Assembly (NCBI GenBank): GCA_017432565.1 | Contig: JAFRIW010000032.1 | Coordinates: 17,638-81,637, forward strand | DNA length: 64,000 nucleotides | Source of the DNA: Lachnospiraceae bacterium | GTDB lineage: Bacteria; Bacillota; Clostridia; Lachnospirales; Lachnospiraceae | Direction of reading: 5' to 3' | In this document: piece after piece, positions 1 to 7,722 of the stretch | How positions within the stretch are numbered: position 1 is the stretch's first letter | How the letters are laid out: every line of letters begins with the position of its first letter | Notes under the pieces: model-generated | Told to the model about the DNA's origin: nothing | Seen by the model: only the letters and a program-made list of their open reading frames with translations | Databases searched by the model: none | Program-made: the position numbers and the translations under genes

Positions 1-1187
1 CTCTGGGTGCGCGCCTTGTCCCGGCGGTAGAATCTGTCGAACAGCTGCTTCGGATCTTCGGGCAGCGCCCCCTCCTGCACCGGATTGCTCTGCCGGAGCA
101 GGATCCTTTCCTTCTCCCGCAGCACTTCGAACAGGATCGTGCCGCCCTGCGCAGTGTATTTGACGGCGTTGTCAGCGAGGATCGACAGCAGCTGCTGCAG
201 CTGTCCTCTGTCCGCCTTAACGATACAGCTTTCATCCAGGCTCGTCTCAAACACAAGCCCTTTCAGCGCCGCGGATTCGGCAAAATCGTCCGCAGCCTTC
301 CTCACCGCTTCCGCGAGGACAATATCTGTCAGATCCGGCTTTACCCCTTCATCCAGCCGCGCCAGCGTCAGCAGATTCTGCATCAGTCCCGACAGACGCA
401 TGGTCTGTGATTTGATATTCCGGGTCCATTTATTCTCTCCGGAGATCATCTCCATCGCTTCTGTATTGGCCATAATGATGGCCAGCGGCGTTTTGATCTC
501 GTGACCCGCATCGGTCACAAAGCGCTTCTGTTTCTCCAGGTTCTCCGCAATCGGACGGATCGCGCGTCCGGAGAGAAAGACAACCAGAAGCAGCATCAGG
601 ATCCAGGCTCCTGCCGCGGCCAGTGCCGAGACAGCGAGCACTTCCGCGGCCTGCCTTTTCTGCTGTGAGATATCAAGGAAATAGCCGGTGACCGGAGATG
701 CCTCTGTAATCCGGTACAGAAAAGAGCCGGTGACACCTTCTTTCTTATTCTTCTGATAAACCGCTTCCGCAATCGCGGCAGCTTCCTCCTGCGTCACGGC
801 GAAGATCCGGGAGGTGTCCGTGCGAACGGACTCCCCTTCCTCATAGTAAGCAATAAAGAAGCGGGCGCCCATCGCATTGTCGGCGCTGATCCGGAAAAGT
901 GCGTTCCGTCCTCTGAATCTGTTCTGATCCCTGGACTGTTTTTCTTCCTCCGGTATCAGCCCGTCTTCCGGGAATCCCGGCGCCTGTGCATCTTCCGGCA
1001 GAGCCGGGGGCTTTAAGTCCGCTTCCGGCTGACCGCCGCTGCGCTCGATCAGACTGAGCATCTGCTGCGCCTCCTGCCGGATCAGTACACTGTTCGTGAT
1101 ATTGATCCCGAGCAACAGGACAAGCAGCAGCACAGAGATGGCCGCCATCGCGGTTATGACAAATTTTTTCTGTAATGTCCTGATCAA
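1..1187 (-). CDS. Sensor histidine kinase, two-component system (C-terminus cut by window edge)
   Basis: Membrane histidine kinase that would phosphorylate the response regulator encoded just upstream. The frame opens right after the regulator's stop codon. The only sensible start is TTG at 1187, 11 nt after AGGAG, because an in-frame TAA (the regulator's own stop) lies upstream and the first ATG would cut into the first membrane helix. About 395 codons are visible. There is a first transmembrane segment at residues ~9-30, an extracytoplasmic region of ~150 residues rich in P/E/D, and a second transmembrane segment at ~183-207. The H-box GHEIKTPL follows with the phospho-accepting His at ~229, then a dimerisation helix and an N-box (LADNAVKYT, ~residue 330). 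The sequence runs off the window in the F-box (FDRFYRRD), so the final ATP-binding glycines are not seen. The ligand is unknown. Confidence 0.9.
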   Translation of the reverse strand, partial: MIRTLQKKFVITAMAAISVLLLVLLLGINITNSVLIRQEAQQMLSLIERSGGQPEADLKPPALPEDAQAPGFPEDGLIPEEEKQSRDQNRFRGRNALFRISADNAMGARFFIAYYEEGESVRTDTSRIFAVTQEEAAAIAEAVYQKNKKEGVTGSFLYRITEASPVTGYFLDISQQKRQAAEVLAVSALAAAGAWILMLLLVVFLSGRAIRPIAENLEKQKRFVTDAGHEIKTPLAIIMANTEAMEMISGENKWTRNIKSQTMRLSGLMQNLLTLARLDEGVKPDLTDIVLAEAVRKAADDFAESAALKGLVFETSLDESCIVKADRGQLQQLLSILADNAVKYTAQGGTILFEVLREKERILLRQSNPVQEGALPEDPKQLFDRFYRRDKARTQ

Positions 1188-1205
1188 AATCCGGTCCGCT
1201 CCTGT

Positions 1206-1904
1206 TTACTTCTTTCCGCTCTCCTTCGGCTCCTGCCCGGAGCGGAGTGTGTAGCCGATTCCGCGTTTTGCCGCAATGGAAACGGTCGAGGAAATTGCAG
1301 CAAGATGTTTTCTCAGATAAGAGAGATACACCCACACGGAGCTCTCGTCCGCCTCTGAGTCGTATCCCCACACCTTCTCCAGCAGATCTTCCGTGGAGAG
1401 GCAGATGCCGCTGTTGACCATCAGTGCCTCCATCATGCGGTATTCCAGCCTGGAGAGCGAGACCGAGTGTCCGCCGCAGGACAGTTCTGAGCCCGCGGGA
1501 TTCAGAGAAAGATCTCCGAAGGTCAGAATATCCGGGTGAAAAGCTTCCCGGCGCCGGAGCATCGCCCGGATCCTGGCCAGCAGCTCACCCATGGCAAAAG
1601 GCTTCGGCAGATAATCATCGGCCCCCAGATCCAGCCCTTCGATCCGGTCCTCCACCTGTGTCTTCGCCGTCAGCAGCAGTACCGGTGTGCGGTCACCCCG
1701 CTCCCGCAGCGCGCGCAGCACCTCCAGGCCGCTCAGTTTCGGCATCATCACATCCAGTATGATACCGTCATAGCCGCCTTCCTGTGCATAGTCGAGCGCC
1801 TGTTCTCCGTCTGACACCGCGTCCACCTGATATTTGTTGAAGGTCAGGACATCTGTGACCGCCTCGGCCATCGCCGGCTCATCTTCCGCGTATAACAGCT
1901 TCAT
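1206..1904 (-). CDS. OmpR/PhoB-family response regulator
   Basis: DNA-binding response regulator of 232 aa. The receiver domain (residues 1-115) has the acidic pair E7/D8, the phospho-acceptor D51 in LDVMMPK, the conserved Thr79 and Lys101 in LPKPF. The C-terminal winged-helix domain (~125-225) ends with the typical LRKHL and GIGYTL motifs. The ATG overlaps the stop codon of the upstream hydrolase by 4 nt (ATGA), and the kinase gene starts 18 nt downstream, so the three genes are translationally linked. The target promoters cannot be read from this window. Co-transcription with a hydrolase suggests an envelope or lipid stress input, but that is inference. Confidence 0.93.
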   Translation of the reverse strand: MKLLYAEDEPAMAEAVTDVLTFNKYQVDAVSDGEQALDYAQEGGYDGIILDVMMPKLSGLEVLRALRERGDRTPVLLLTAKTQVEDRIEGLDLGADDYLPKPFAMGELLARIRAMLRRREAFHPDILTFGDLSLNPAGSELSCGGHSVSLSRLEYRMMEALMVNSGICLSTEDLLEKVWGYDSEADESSVWVYLSYLRKHLAAISSTVSIAAKRGIGYTLRSGQEPKESGKK

Positions 1905-2860
1905 GCTTTCTCTCCGCTCTGTGCAGGGGCTCTCTTCTCCAGCACGCCCGTCAGCCAGTGCAGGAGATCCTCCTGTACCGTCTGATAATCCAGCTCATTC
2001 AGAATCTCGTGCCGGTCTCCCGGATAAAGCTTTAATTCCGCGGGAAGTCCCGCTGCCTTCAGTGCTTCATAAGCCTGCCGGACGCCCGTGCTGTTTCCGC
2101 CCACCGGGTCCTCCGCGCCGGAGACCACCAGAATCGGAAGGCTCTTCGGAATCCGCTCGATGTTCTCCTTCTTCTGGCAGTACTCGATCCCGGAAAACAT
2201 GTCATAATAAGCCTGCACCGTAAACCGGAAGGTGTTCAGCGGATTCTTCAGATACCGGTCCACCACCTCAGTATCCTTTGTCAGCCAGTCATGCGTAGTG
2301 CGCGGATTCGGAATTCCTTTGTTGTTGGAAGCAAACGCCATGAAATCCACCATTTTGCTGCGGTATCTCTTTCCGCGGACGCTTCCGATCAGGCTGCACA
2401 GCGTTTTGCCCAGCTTCAGTACGTTCTCCGGCTGTGTGCCCGTCCCCATGATAATGGCACCGGCAAGTCCTTCTCCGTGCATCTCAATATATTGTCTCAT
2501 GAGGAAAGAGCCCATACTGTGTCCCATGACAAAATACGGAATGTCCGGGTACTTCTCTTTCGTGATCGCCCTGAGCTGATCCATGTCCTTAATCACCAGC
2601 TCGTTTCCGCGGCTCTCATTGAAGAAGCCGAGATCCTCGCCTTTCGCTGCCGTCAGGCCGTGTCCGAGATGGTCATTGCCGGTCACATAAAAGTCGTAAG
2701 CAGTCAGAAAAGAAGCAAAGCGGTCATAGCGGTCGATAAATTCAATCATGCCGTGGGCAATCTGCAGGATTGCGCGCGGTTTATGGTCCGGGATCCACTC
2801 GATCGCGTGAATCCGGTTCTTTCCGTCCGCAGATAAATAGGTAAACTCATTCTTTTTCAT
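1901..2860 (-). CDS. Alpha/beta hydrolase, lysophospholipase/monoacylglycerol-lipase type
   Basis: Serine hydrolase of 319 aa of the Hydrolase_4 (monoglyceride lipase-like) group. Visible motifs are the oxyanion strand QIAHGMIEFIDRYD (residues ~33-47), GNDHLGHG (~61-68), the nucleophile elbow GHSMGS with Ser115, and a late catalytic Asp/His pair in VSGAEDPVGG and PGDRHEILNE. There is no signal peptide, so it should act in the cytoplasm on acylglycerols, lysolipids or similar esters. The start is supported by AAGGAG 10 nt upstream of the ATG. It is the first gene of the hydrolase-regulator-kinase operon. The substrate is not determined. Confidence 0.85.
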   Translation of the reverse strand: MKKNEFTYLSADGKNRIHAIEWIPDHKPRAILQIAHGMIEFIDRYDRFASFLTAYDFYVTGNDHLGHGLTAAKGEDLGFFNESRGNELVIKDMDQLRAITKEKYPDIPYFVMGHSMGSFLMRQYIEMHGEGLAGAIIMGTGTQPENVLKLGKTLCSLIGSVRGKRYRSKMVDFMAFASNNKGIPNPRTTHDWLTKDTEVVDRYLKNPLNTFRFTVQAYYDMFSGIEYCQKKENIERIPKSLPILVVSGAEDPVGGNSTGVRQAYEALKAAGLPAELKLYPGDRHEILNELDYQTVQEDLLHWLTGVLEKRAPAQSGEKA

Positions 2861-3012
2861 AACACTGATTCTCCTTATCGAAGGAAACCTCCGGCGTTAT
2901 TACCGTGCTGTCCGGATCTGTACAGATTGCGGGACAACTTTATTCTATCATACTCTTTCCCTTTACTGCCCTTTCTGCGGATAAAACGGCTGATAAAACA
3001 TCAGCTGAAAGA

Positions 3013-3073
3013 TGTGTTCGTTTTTATATAAATTTATATATATTCTATATGTTTTTATTGAATTTCGAACACA
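3013..3073. promoter_or_regulatory. Inverted repeat TGTGTTCG / CGAACACA, candidate autoregulatory operator
   Basis: Perfect 8-bp arms at 3013-3020 and 3066-3073 flank 45 bp of very AT-rich DNA. The right arm lies between the -35 and -10 hexamers of the promoter for the downstream antitoxin-toxin genes. RelB/DinJ antitoxins commonly repress their own promoters, so this is the natural candidate site. The long arm spacing would imply two half-sites or looping. Confidence 0.45.
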
Positions 3074-3086
3074 CTTATTGTATAAT
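3058..3086 (+). promoter_or_regulatory. Sigma-A promoter of the toxin-antitoxin pair
   Basis: TTGAAT at 3058-3063 and TATAAT at 3081-3086 are separated by exactly 17 bp. Transcription would start near 3093, giving a leader of ~92 nt before the antitoxin ATG. One arm of an inverted repeat lies in the spacer. The rest of the 2861-3184 gap is AT-rich with no further gene seen. Confidence 0.82.
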
Positions 3087-3184
3087 AATGTTACCGGAGC
3101 TCCCGCATTTCAAGCCGTTTTCAGCGGATCTTCCGGCAGGATTTTACAACAGTAACAGGTTCTGAAAATCAGAGAGGAAAAAAG

Positions 3185-3430
3185 ATGGCACAGGCGACCT
3201 TCAGCATCCGGATGGATGAAGAACTGAAAAAGGAATTTGACGCGTTGTGCACGGAATTCGGCATGAACGCGACGACTGCGTTCAATGTGTTCGCACGCGC
3301 AGTCGTGCGCGAGAGAAGAATCCCGTTTGAGATTGTCTCACCTGCCGCACAGCAGAATGAAAACGAGAAGAAGCATTCCGGCCGCACCACCTCCGCAGTC
3401 GGAAAAAAGAGAAAGGAGTCCGCACAATGA
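3185..3430 (+). CDS. RelB/DinJ-family antitoxin (ribbon-helix-helix)
   Basis: Small 81-aa protein. The N-terminal half (ATFSIRMDEELKKEF...FGMNATTAFNVFARAVVRE) matches the RHH DNA-binding fold of RelB/DinJ antitoxins, including the RIPFEI segment at ~51-56 that ends the family domain. The remaining ~25 residues are polar and basic, as expected for a toxin-binding tail. AGAGAGGA precedes the ATG. Its stop overlaps the start of the PIN gene by 4 nt (ATGA). RelB/DinJ antitoxins usually pair with RelE/YafQ toxins; pairing with a PIN protein is less standard but occurs in clostridia. Confidence 0.85.
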   Translation: MAQATFSIRMDEELKKEFDALCTEFGMNATTAFNVFARAVVRERRIPFEIVSPAAQQNENEKKHSGRTTSAVGKKRKESAQ

Positions 3431-3840
3431 CCTGTTTTGTCGTATATGACACCAATGTACTGCTCTCTGCCCTGCCGACCAATCACGACGATGCGGCTGC
3501 CGTAGGAATCATCGACCGGATCACGACCGGTGAGATCATTCCGCTTCTCAGCCCGGAAATTCTCGAGAGGTACAGACAGGTCCTTCACGACAAACGCTAT
3601 AATCTCCCCGAACAGTCCGTCCGCAACCTTCTGAACGTCATCTGTAAATATGCTCTTCCGGTGAATCCCGCCGCTTCCGAGGATCTGGCTCTTTTAAACC
3701 TCGGACTTCCCTTTTATCAGGTAGTCATGCGCAGGCGCGAAAACGGGACCTATCCCATTCAGGATTCCCTTAAAAAAATCCCCCGCCGTCCCGATGTGGT
3801 AACGGCGAGGGAAATGCTCGATCTGCTGGACAGAAGGTAA
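3427..3840 (+). CDS. PIN-domain toxin component, probably degenerate
   Basis: 137-aa protein of the 'putative toxin-antitoxin system toxin component, PIN family' group, whose active members are Mg-dependent RNases. The N-terminal motif VYDTNVLLSAL carries the first acidic residue (Asp8), and SPEILERY carries the second acidic position. In relatives known to me the C-terminal half has a D-x-x-D/F motif before FYEV and a TGN-x-KHFP motif. Here the corresponding stretches read LNLGLPFYQV and QDSLKKIP, so the expected acidic residues and the TGN are missing. A rho-independent terminator for the opposite strand lies inside this 3' part. The protein may therefore be inactive or altered; this rests on remembered family patterns, not an alignment. 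Confidence 0.75.
   Translation: MTCFVVYDTNVLLSALPTNHDDAAAVGIIDRITTGEIIPLLSPEILERYRQVLHDKRYNLPEQSVRNLLNVICKYALPVNPAASEDLALLNLGLPFYQVVMRRRENGTYPIQDSLKKIPRRPDVVTAREMLDLLDRR
3772..3811 (-). terminator. Rho-independent terminator of the ppx-ppk transcript, inside the PIN gene
   Basis: On the minus strand a 10-bp stem (CCCTCGCCGT paired with ACGGCGGGGG, one G-U pair, 12-nt loop) is followed by ATTTTTTT. It sits 34-73 nt past the ppk stop codon and within the last 70 nt of the convergent PIN gene. The convergent stop codons are only 4 bp apart, so no other room for a terminator exists. Confidence 0.85.
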
Positions 3841-3844
3841 AAGT

Positions 3845-6064
3845 TTACTCTTCGTGTCCTTCCGATGTTTCAGGGATGAAGACCCGGGTTCTGAGGGCGT
3901 TCTCTTTCTTCTGCTCTGCTGCGCGCCGGGCTTCTTCTCCGAAAATCTTCTGTGAATTAACCGATTCCTTTCCGCGGCGGTCCACCCGCTCATAGCTCCC
4001 GTCCGGCTGCAGAATGGAAGCCTGTTCCGTGTCCGCAAGCTCCAGATCCAGAATATGAATCGCCTTCTCGGCGATGGACGGCTCCTCCAGCGGGAACATG
4101 ATTTCCACGCGGCGGTCCAGATTGCGCGGCATCCAGTCCGCGCTGGCCGCATAAACCTGGGGAATTCCGGCGTTTTCAAAGCAGAAAATTCTGCTGTGCT
4201 CCAGGAAATTGCCGACGATAGAGCGCACGGTGATGTTCTCGGATACCTCCGGAATGCCCACGCGCAGACAGCAGATTCCGCGGACAATCAGATCGATCTT
4301 CACACCCGCGGCACTGGCTTCGTACAGGGCTGAGATAATATCCGGATCGCACAGGGAGTTCATCTTGGCGCGGATCCGCGCGGTCTCTCCGTTCAGCGCA
4401 TTATCCCGCTCTCTGCCGATCAGATACAGAAGACGGTCCTTGAGCCACAGCGGTGCAAGGGAGAGGCAGTTCCATGCGCGCGGCTCCGAGTAGCCCGAAA
4501 GCATGTTGAAAACAGCCGTCGCATCTTCTCCGTAAGTTTCTCTGCAGGTCAGAAGCCCTACGTCCGTGTAGAGCTTTGCCGTCGAATCGTTGTAATTGCC
4601 CGTCGCCAGGTGCACATATCTGCGGATTCCGTCCTCCTCCCGGCGCACCACCAGCGTAATTTTGGAGTGCGTCTTCAGACCGACCAGGCCATAGATGACA
4701 TGACAGCCGGCGCGCTCAAGCATGCGCGCCCAGCCGATGTTGTTCTCCTCATCAAAGCGTGCCTTCAGCTCCACCAGGACCGTGACCTGCTTTCCGTTTT
4801 CCGCGGCGCGGGAAAGAGAACGCACGATCGGGGAATTTCCGCTGACCCGGTACAGGGTCTGTTTGATCGCCAGTGTGTCGGGGTCCTCTGCCGCTGCCGC
4901 GACAAAATCCACCACCGGCTGGAAACTCTGGTAAGGGTGATGCAGGAAGATATCGCCCTTGCGGATCTGCGCGAACAGATCGCATCCGGCGGGCAGTTCC
5001 GGCACCTCCTGCGGACGCTCGTAGCCATGTTCCTTCAGATGGTCAAAACCGGGCAGTCCGTACACTTTCATCAGGAAGGTCAGATCCAGCGGTCCGTCAA
5101 TAGAGAACACCTCCGAATCTGCCAGGTTCAGATTCTCCTTCAGAAGCTTCAGAAGACGCTTGTCCATATCCGAGTCCGCTTCCAGGCGGATCGCCTGGCC
5201 GCGCTGCCGCTTCTTGAGCTGCTTCTCGATTTCGACCAACAGATCCTCGGCCTCATCCTCATCGATCGAAAGATCGGCATTGCGCATGATCCGGAACGTG
5301 TCCACACAGATCACATCATAGCCGGTAAACAGCAGCGGCATATGCTGACGGATCACATCCTCCAGCAGAATAATCCGCACCGGCGCGCCTTCTCCCGGCA
5401 GAAGAATAAATCTGGGCAGTACGCTCGGCACCTGAACCGTCGCGAATTCAAGTCCCTCCGCGGCCTTTTTCTTCTTTCCCTTTTTGCCGCGGCCGAGAAG
5501 CCCTGTATCCTGCCCTTTTCTGCGCAGCAGCGCACCCAGGTTCAGCGTCTTATTCAGAATCAGCGGGAACGGGCGGGAGGAGTCCACTGCCATCGGCGTG
5601 AGCACCGGATAAATGTCCGTCTCATAGTAGCGGTCCAGGAATTCCTTTTCTCCCTCACTGAGCTCTTCCACACTCTGGACAATCTCAAGTCCTTCCTCTT
5701 TCAGTGCCGGAAGCAGGGAGCGGTTGTAGGTCGAATACTGCAGCTGCACAAATTCGTGCGCCGCCTCCAGAATGGCCTCCAGCTGCCTGCCCGGGGTCAT
5801 GCCCGCAAGATCAGGCTTGTTGTAATCCGCATTCACCATGTCCTGCAGGGAAGCCACGCGGACCATAAAGAATTCATCCAGATTGGAGCTGGTGATGGAA
5901 AGGAATTTCAGCTTCTCAAAAAGAGGCGTCTCCTTCCTGCGCGCCTCCATCAGGCATCTTCTGTTGAACTGAAGCCAGGACAGCTCCCGGTTCTGGTAAA
6001 ATGCCGGATTGAGATAGAAATCTCTCCCGCGTTCCGGTTTCGTTTTTTCTGATTTTGCTTTCAT
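3845..6064 (-). CDS. ppk1: Polyphosphate kinase 1
   Basis: 739-aa PPK1, which reversibly polymerises the gamma-phosphate of ATP into inorganic polyphosphate. Recognisable parts are the N-terminal domain NRELSWLQFNRR (residues ~25-36) with FFMVRVASL, the head domain, and two phospholipase-D-like C-terminal domains. The autophosphorylated His lies in GLKTHSKITLV. HLATGNYND follows, and the second catalytic His is in FLEHSRIFCFEN. A Lys/Gly-rich insertion (GRGKKGKKKKAAE, ~193-205) looks like a surface loop. The ATG is 20 nt downstream of the ppx stop, so both are co-transcribed: synthesis and degradation of polyphosphate from one message. The highly charged C-terminal tail is unremarkable. Confidence 0.97.
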   Translation of the reverse strand: MKAKSEKTKPERGRDFYLNPAFYQNRELSWLQFNRRCLMEARRKETPLFEKLKFLSITSSNLDEFFMVRVASLQDMVNADYNKPDLAGMTPGRQLEAILEAAHEFVQLQYSTYNRSLLPALKEEGLEIVQSVEELSEGEKEFLDRYYETDIYPVLTPMAVDSSRPFPLILNKTLNLGALLRRKGQDTGLLGRGKKGKKKKAAEGLEFATVQVPSVLPRFILLPGEGAPVRIILLEDVIRQHMPLLFTGYDVICVDTFRIMRNADLSIDEDEAEDLLVEIEKQLKKRQRGQAIRLEADSDMDKRLLKLLKENLNLADSEVFSIDGPLDLTFLMKVYGLPGFDHLKEHGYERPQEVPELPAGCDLFAQIRKGDIFLHHPYQSFQPVVDFVAAAAEDPDTLAIKQTLYRVSGNSPIVRSLSRAAENGKQVTVLVELKARFDEENNIGWARMLERAGCHVIYGLVGLKTHSKITLVVRREEDGIRRYVHLATGNYNDSTAKLYTDVGLLTCRETYGEDATAVFNMLSGYSEPRAWNCLSLAPLWLKDRLLYLIGRERDNALNGETARIRAKMNSLCDPDIISALYEASAAGVKIDLIVRGICCLRVGIPEVSENITVRSIVGNFLEHSRIFCFENAGIPQVYAASADWMPRNLDRRVEIMFPLEEPSIAEKAIHILDLELADTEQASILQPDGSYERVDRRGKESVNSQKIFGEEARRAAEQKKENALRTRVFIPETSEGHEE

Positions 6065-6083
6065 AGTTAGACCTCATGCCAGA

Positions 6084-7667
6084 TTACAATTCGGATTTTG
6101 TCTGCCGCTTCGGATTTTTCTTCCGGATCACCGGATGGATTCCGTAGATTTCTTCAAAGAACGCTGCCCGCTTTCCGAACATGCCCTTTTCCAGCGTGAT
6201 ATCCTGATCGGTGCGGACCAGAATCTCCAGTTCTGAATCCTTCACCTGAACGCGGATATTCTCGAATTTCTGCCGGTGTGACCGGTCCAGTCCGTTGGCA
6301 ATCCGCAGGATGGCGGTCAGCTTGGCGATCACCAGATAGTCTTCTCTGCTGATGCCCGAGATGCTCGTGCCGCTCGCGTAGCTGTTTCCGACAATCCCGG
6401 CCCGCTGCTCGTAATAGACAAAAGGCTCGTGGTTATAGCGGACCACATTGGCGACGATCTCCCGCTCCTTGTGAGAGAGGCCGATGATCTCTGTCGCCAT
6501 GATGATGTCATAGGCGCACTGTGCCAGATTGACCATGCTGATGTAGCGGCCGCAGTCGTGCAGAATGGCCGCGATCCGCAGCAGCAGTTCCTCCCTGTGG
6601 GAGAGTCCGTGGATTTTCTTTGTGGCATCGAAGATTTTCAGGCAGATGCTTTCCAGCGTCCTGCTCCGCTCCGGGCTGCCCTTGTAGCGCTTGCTGATAT
6701 TCTGGGCGCAGGCAATGATATCGCCCTCAAAATCATGCGAGGGCGGCAGGATTTTCTGCTTCTCGGCAAATTCATAGACGATGCCGTCGCACAGTGTCAC
6801 GCCGGAGATATAAATATTCTCCGCCTTCATGACCTCCGCGATCCGGCTGAGCATTACGGCGCTGATAAAAATCAGCGGGATGTTGTCGTCGCGGACACCG
6901 AGCATGCGGGCCAGATTTTGCCTGTTATAGACGTGAATCCGCTGCATCAGCTCGGAGAATTCCGTCATGGACAGATTGCTGATGCCCCGCTGCTGCATCA
7001 GAGCGCACAGGTAGTCATCCACCAGGATGATATTCCGGATGGTACGGTCCTTTAAATACAGGCGGGCAAAAGGAAGAATCTGCGCGTTGACCAGCTCACT
7101 GATGAGCGGCGCAACGGCCGTACTGGCCGCGTCCAGACTGTGAATCTGTTCATGAATTCTCAGGACGCCCAGACGCAGATTCTGTGTCGTCACCAGACGG
7201 TCCTTGTTGAACAGCGAGATCTGGATACTGCCGCCGCCGAAGTCAACAATCGCGCTGTCCTTCTCGATGACCTGATTGAACAGCTCGCCTTTGCTTGCGA
7301 TGGATTTGTAATCCAGGAAACGCTGCTCGGAATTGCTGAGAATATCGATATGAATGCCGGTCTCCAGCTCGATCTGCTCCAGGACCACCGATGCGTTCTG
7401 CATCTCCCGGAACGCGCTGGTCCCGTACGCTTTATAGTCTCTGGCCCCGTAGACGTTCATGACGCGCCTGAAATCCAGCAGCGTCCTCTTGACCTCGGCG
7501 ACGTGCCGGCTGGTGATTTTGCCCGTCCGGTAAGTGTCCGTCCCCAGCTCAATCCGGTGGACCATGCTGTCCACTTCACGGATTCCGCGGCTTTTCGAGA
7601 CCTCGAAAATCTTCAGCTGCAGCTCATAGCTCCCGATGTCTATGGCGGCAAAAGTGCGAATAGCCAT
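6084..7667 (-). CDS. ppx: Ppx/GppA phosphatase family protein with C-terminal HD domain
   Basis: 527-aa exopolyphosphatase / guanosine-pentaphosphate phosphatase family member. The N-terminal actin-like fold carries the first phosphate-binding motif AAIDIGSYELQLKIFEV (residues ~8-24) and the second, IVDFGGGSIQISLF (~139-152). The C-terminal part is HD-type (LRIAAILHDCGRYISM). It should hydrolyse polyphosphate made by the neighbouring kinase, or pppGpp; the two activities cannot be told apart from sequence. An uninterrupted run of eight G residues (plus-strand C tract at 7678-7685) lies just ahead of the start, in place of a normal Shine-Dalgarno sequence. The gene follows pheA after 55 bp and precedes ppk1 by 19 bp. 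Confidence 0.93.
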   Translation of the reverse strand: MAIRTFAAIDIGSYELQLKIFEVSKSRGIREVDSMVHRIELGTDTYRTGKITSRHVAEVKRTLLDFRRVMNVYGARDYKAYGTSAFREMQNASVVLEQIELETGIHIDILSNSEQRFLDYKSIASKGELFNQVIEKDSAIVDFGGGSIQISLFNKDRLVTTQNLRLGVLRIHEQIHSLDAASTAVAPLISELVNAQILPFARLYLKDRTIRNIILVDDYLCALMQQRGISNLSMTEFSELMQRIHVYNRQNLARMLGVRDDNIPLIFISAVMLSRIAEVMKAENIYISGVTLCDGIVYEFAEKQKILPPSHDFEGDIIACAQNISKRYKGSPERSRTLESICLKIFDATKKIHGLSHREELLLRIAAILHDCGRYISMVNLAQCAYDIIMATEIIGLSHKEREIVANVVRYNHEPFVYYEQRAGIVGNSYASGTSISGISREDYLVIAKLTAILRIANGLDRSHRQKFENIRVQVKDSELEILVRTDQDITLEKGMFGKRAAFFEEIYGIHPVIRKKNPKRQTKSEL

Positions 7668-7722
7668 GTCTGTTCATCCCCCCCCAGGTTACAACATACA
7701 AGATAAGTTTTATGATCCGGTC

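Noticed and set aside
3282..3588. Minus-strand frames opposite the toxin-antitoxin genes
   Set aside because: They mirror the coding strand, lack start signals, and the plus-strand genes have clear family motifs and a consensus promoter.
4610..6052. A 480-codon plus-strand frame opposite ppk1
   Set aside because: Antisense shadow of a strongly conserved gene with no recognisable protein motif.
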